Positions 4,292-5,377 of a stretch of 5,377 nucleotides of DNA are shown here, piece after piece; position 1 is the first letter of the stretch; each line of letters begins with the position of its first letter. Source of the DNA: JADCRZ01 sp041751095. GTDB lineage: Bacteria; Bacteroidota; Bacteroidia; Chitinophagales; Chitinophagaceae. The stretch covers positions 1 through 5,377 of the forward strand of contig JBGSYC010000060.1 in assembly GCA_041751095.1 (NCBI GenBank), read 5' to 3'. The position numbers and the translations under genes are program-made. The notes under the pieces were generated by a model that saw nothing but the letters and a program-made list of their open reading frames with translations, ran no database searches and was not told where the DNA came from.

Positions 4292-5377
4292 CTATTCATC
4301 TTTTTCTGCTATGTTTTCTGACCATTCATTTAAAAGCTTTTTCAAAACTCCCTTGTCTATCAGTTTTGTTTGATATTCGGCAACAAGAGCAGGACTTATG
4401 GTTCTACTCAAGGCATATTCCACTTCCGTATTGTTTTTGGTTTTGCATAGCAGAATTCCAATAGAGGGGTGTTCGTGTGGCTTTTTTACATCACGGTCGA
4501 GAGCTTCCAAATAGAAATTAAGTTTGCCTAAATGTTCCGGCTCAAAGGCTATTGTCTTCAGTGCGAATGCGACCAGGCATTGAAGGTCACGGTGAAAAAA
4601 AAGCAGATCGACGTTAAAATCTTTCATTCCTACGATAAGCCGGTATTCTTCACCCATAAAAATGAAATCACGGCCCAGTTCAAGTACAAATTTCTTTAGT
4701 TTGGCTAAAAGACCTTTTTTTAAATCATGTTCAGTAAATGGTTCTTGTAAATCAAGAAACTCAAAAACATACCTGTCTCTAAAAATTTGACCTATCTTAT
4801 CTGCATGAGGATGATTTAACTGAATAATGTTTTTGCTGCTTAATTTCTGCCTTTCATACAGGCCGCTTTGCAGTTGTCTTTTTAATTCTTTTACGGTGTA
4901 TTTTTCCTGTGCTGTAAGCAATATGTAAAACATTCTTTCTTCCGCTTCTTTTGAAGCAGACAAAATATGAATGTGATGTGTCCAGGGAATTTTAGTTAAC
5001 AATTCCGGAATTTCGGGTAATTGTGGTTTCGGTGAAACCCCAATTTCATCCTGCTTATTTTCCTCTGTTTGTGGTTTTGCCAAACCCTCAAACTGTAAAC
5101 CATTGTTTTCCTTTCTTATATCCGGTGTTGAGTAAGACAAAAAGAATTCCCGCATGCGGTAGATATTTCTTCTGTCGAAATTTTTAATGGTTATATCCTT
5201 CCGCGTTAGCCACTGGCAAAACTGGTCAACAACCTTATCGCCCCAACTACCCTCCGAAAGTTTTGCATCTATATAAAAGCCCACCTGCCAATATAAATTC
5301 AAATACTCGTGGTTAACGGAGAACAACGCTTTTGACCTGCTTGTATAATCAGGTCGTACAGCTGCTGAAAGTGGACT
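4292..5377 (-). pseudogene. DUF1016/YhcG-type PD-(D/E)XK nuclease, frameshifted, active-site Glu lost
   Basis: The frame is open from the right edge to a TAG at 4292-4294. The N-terminal helical domain is recognisable from SKALFSVNHEYLNLYWQVG to RRNIYRMREFFLSYS, followed by a linker rich in Glu, Lys and Pro. The C-terminal nuclease domain runs from LPWTHH-like IPWTHHIHIL to the end, with LGRDFIFMGEEYRL, FNVDLLFFHRDLQCLVAF and GKLNFYLEALDRDVKK. The family's PD-(D/E)XK core has Asp (kept, in NVDLLFF) and then ELK; here the codon at 4564-4562 is GCA, giving AFALK, so the catalytic Glu is Ala. Upstream of 5338 the frame loses family likeness (SPLSAAVRPDYTS), while the neighbouring frame reads HFQQLYDLIIQA, the expected lead-in to RSKALFSVN. 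This implies a one-base deletion. Intact relatives act in defence islands and near type I restriction loci. The true start lies beyond the window. A TTG at 5326 is an artificial start. Confidence 0.82.

Noticed and set aside
5324..5326. TTG at 5326 as the true start of the DUF1016 gene
   Set aside because: It falls within the conserved KALFSVN block, and the frame stays open to the window edge with a probable frameshift upstream, so the real start lies outside the window.
1..5377. CRISPR array, tRNA or rRNA genes, insertion sequence
   Set aside because: No regularly spaced repeats, cloverleaf-like segments, rRNA motifs, transposase frames or terminal inverted repeats were seen.

Overview
The window looks like part of a Bacteroidota (Bacteroidetes) mobile element, probably an integrative and conjugative or mobilizable element. 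This rests on a mobilization cluster of the kind seen on Bacteroidota conjugative elements (relaxosome accessory protein, MOBP-like relaxase, YWFCY-type coupling protein), a toprim primase-like gene with a zinc-less CHC2-like domain, a TAnnTTTG-like promoter element and few recognisable Shine-Dalgarno sites. Family names come from recognising motifs by eye; no search was run.

Positions 1-2961 are the leftward-transcribed mobilization module. In order of transcription it holds a toprim/primase-like protein (2961-2077), a 264-base non-coding region with stacked inverted repeats and spaced direct repeats (1813-2076, the best oriT candidate), a MobA-type relaxosome protein (1812-1381), the relaxase (1436-147, overlapping the previous gene by 56 bases) and the first 44 codons of the coupling protein (134 to the left edge). 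Together these would nick the element at oriT, hold the cleaved strand on the relaxase and deliver it to the secretion channel.

Positions 2962-3117 are a divergent intergenic region with a perfect 8-bp dyad that may be an operator. Two small rightward genes of unknown function follow (3118-3402 and 3651-3833), separated by a purine-rich, possibly structured region.

Positions 3905-5377, read leftward, hold what looks like a decaying anti-phage cassette. One part is a DUF1016/YhcG-type PD-(D/E)XK nuclease gene that appears frameshifted near its start and has Ala where the family has its catalytic Glu. Directly downstream is a remnant of a PglZ-type gene (the alkaline-phosphatase-fold family of BREX and related systems). 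It keeps only the N-terminus joined to the start of the catalytic domain and then stops. I read this as a defence relic beside the element backbone. I see no evidence for an intact new system, but the relic and the oriT candidate deserve a closer look.
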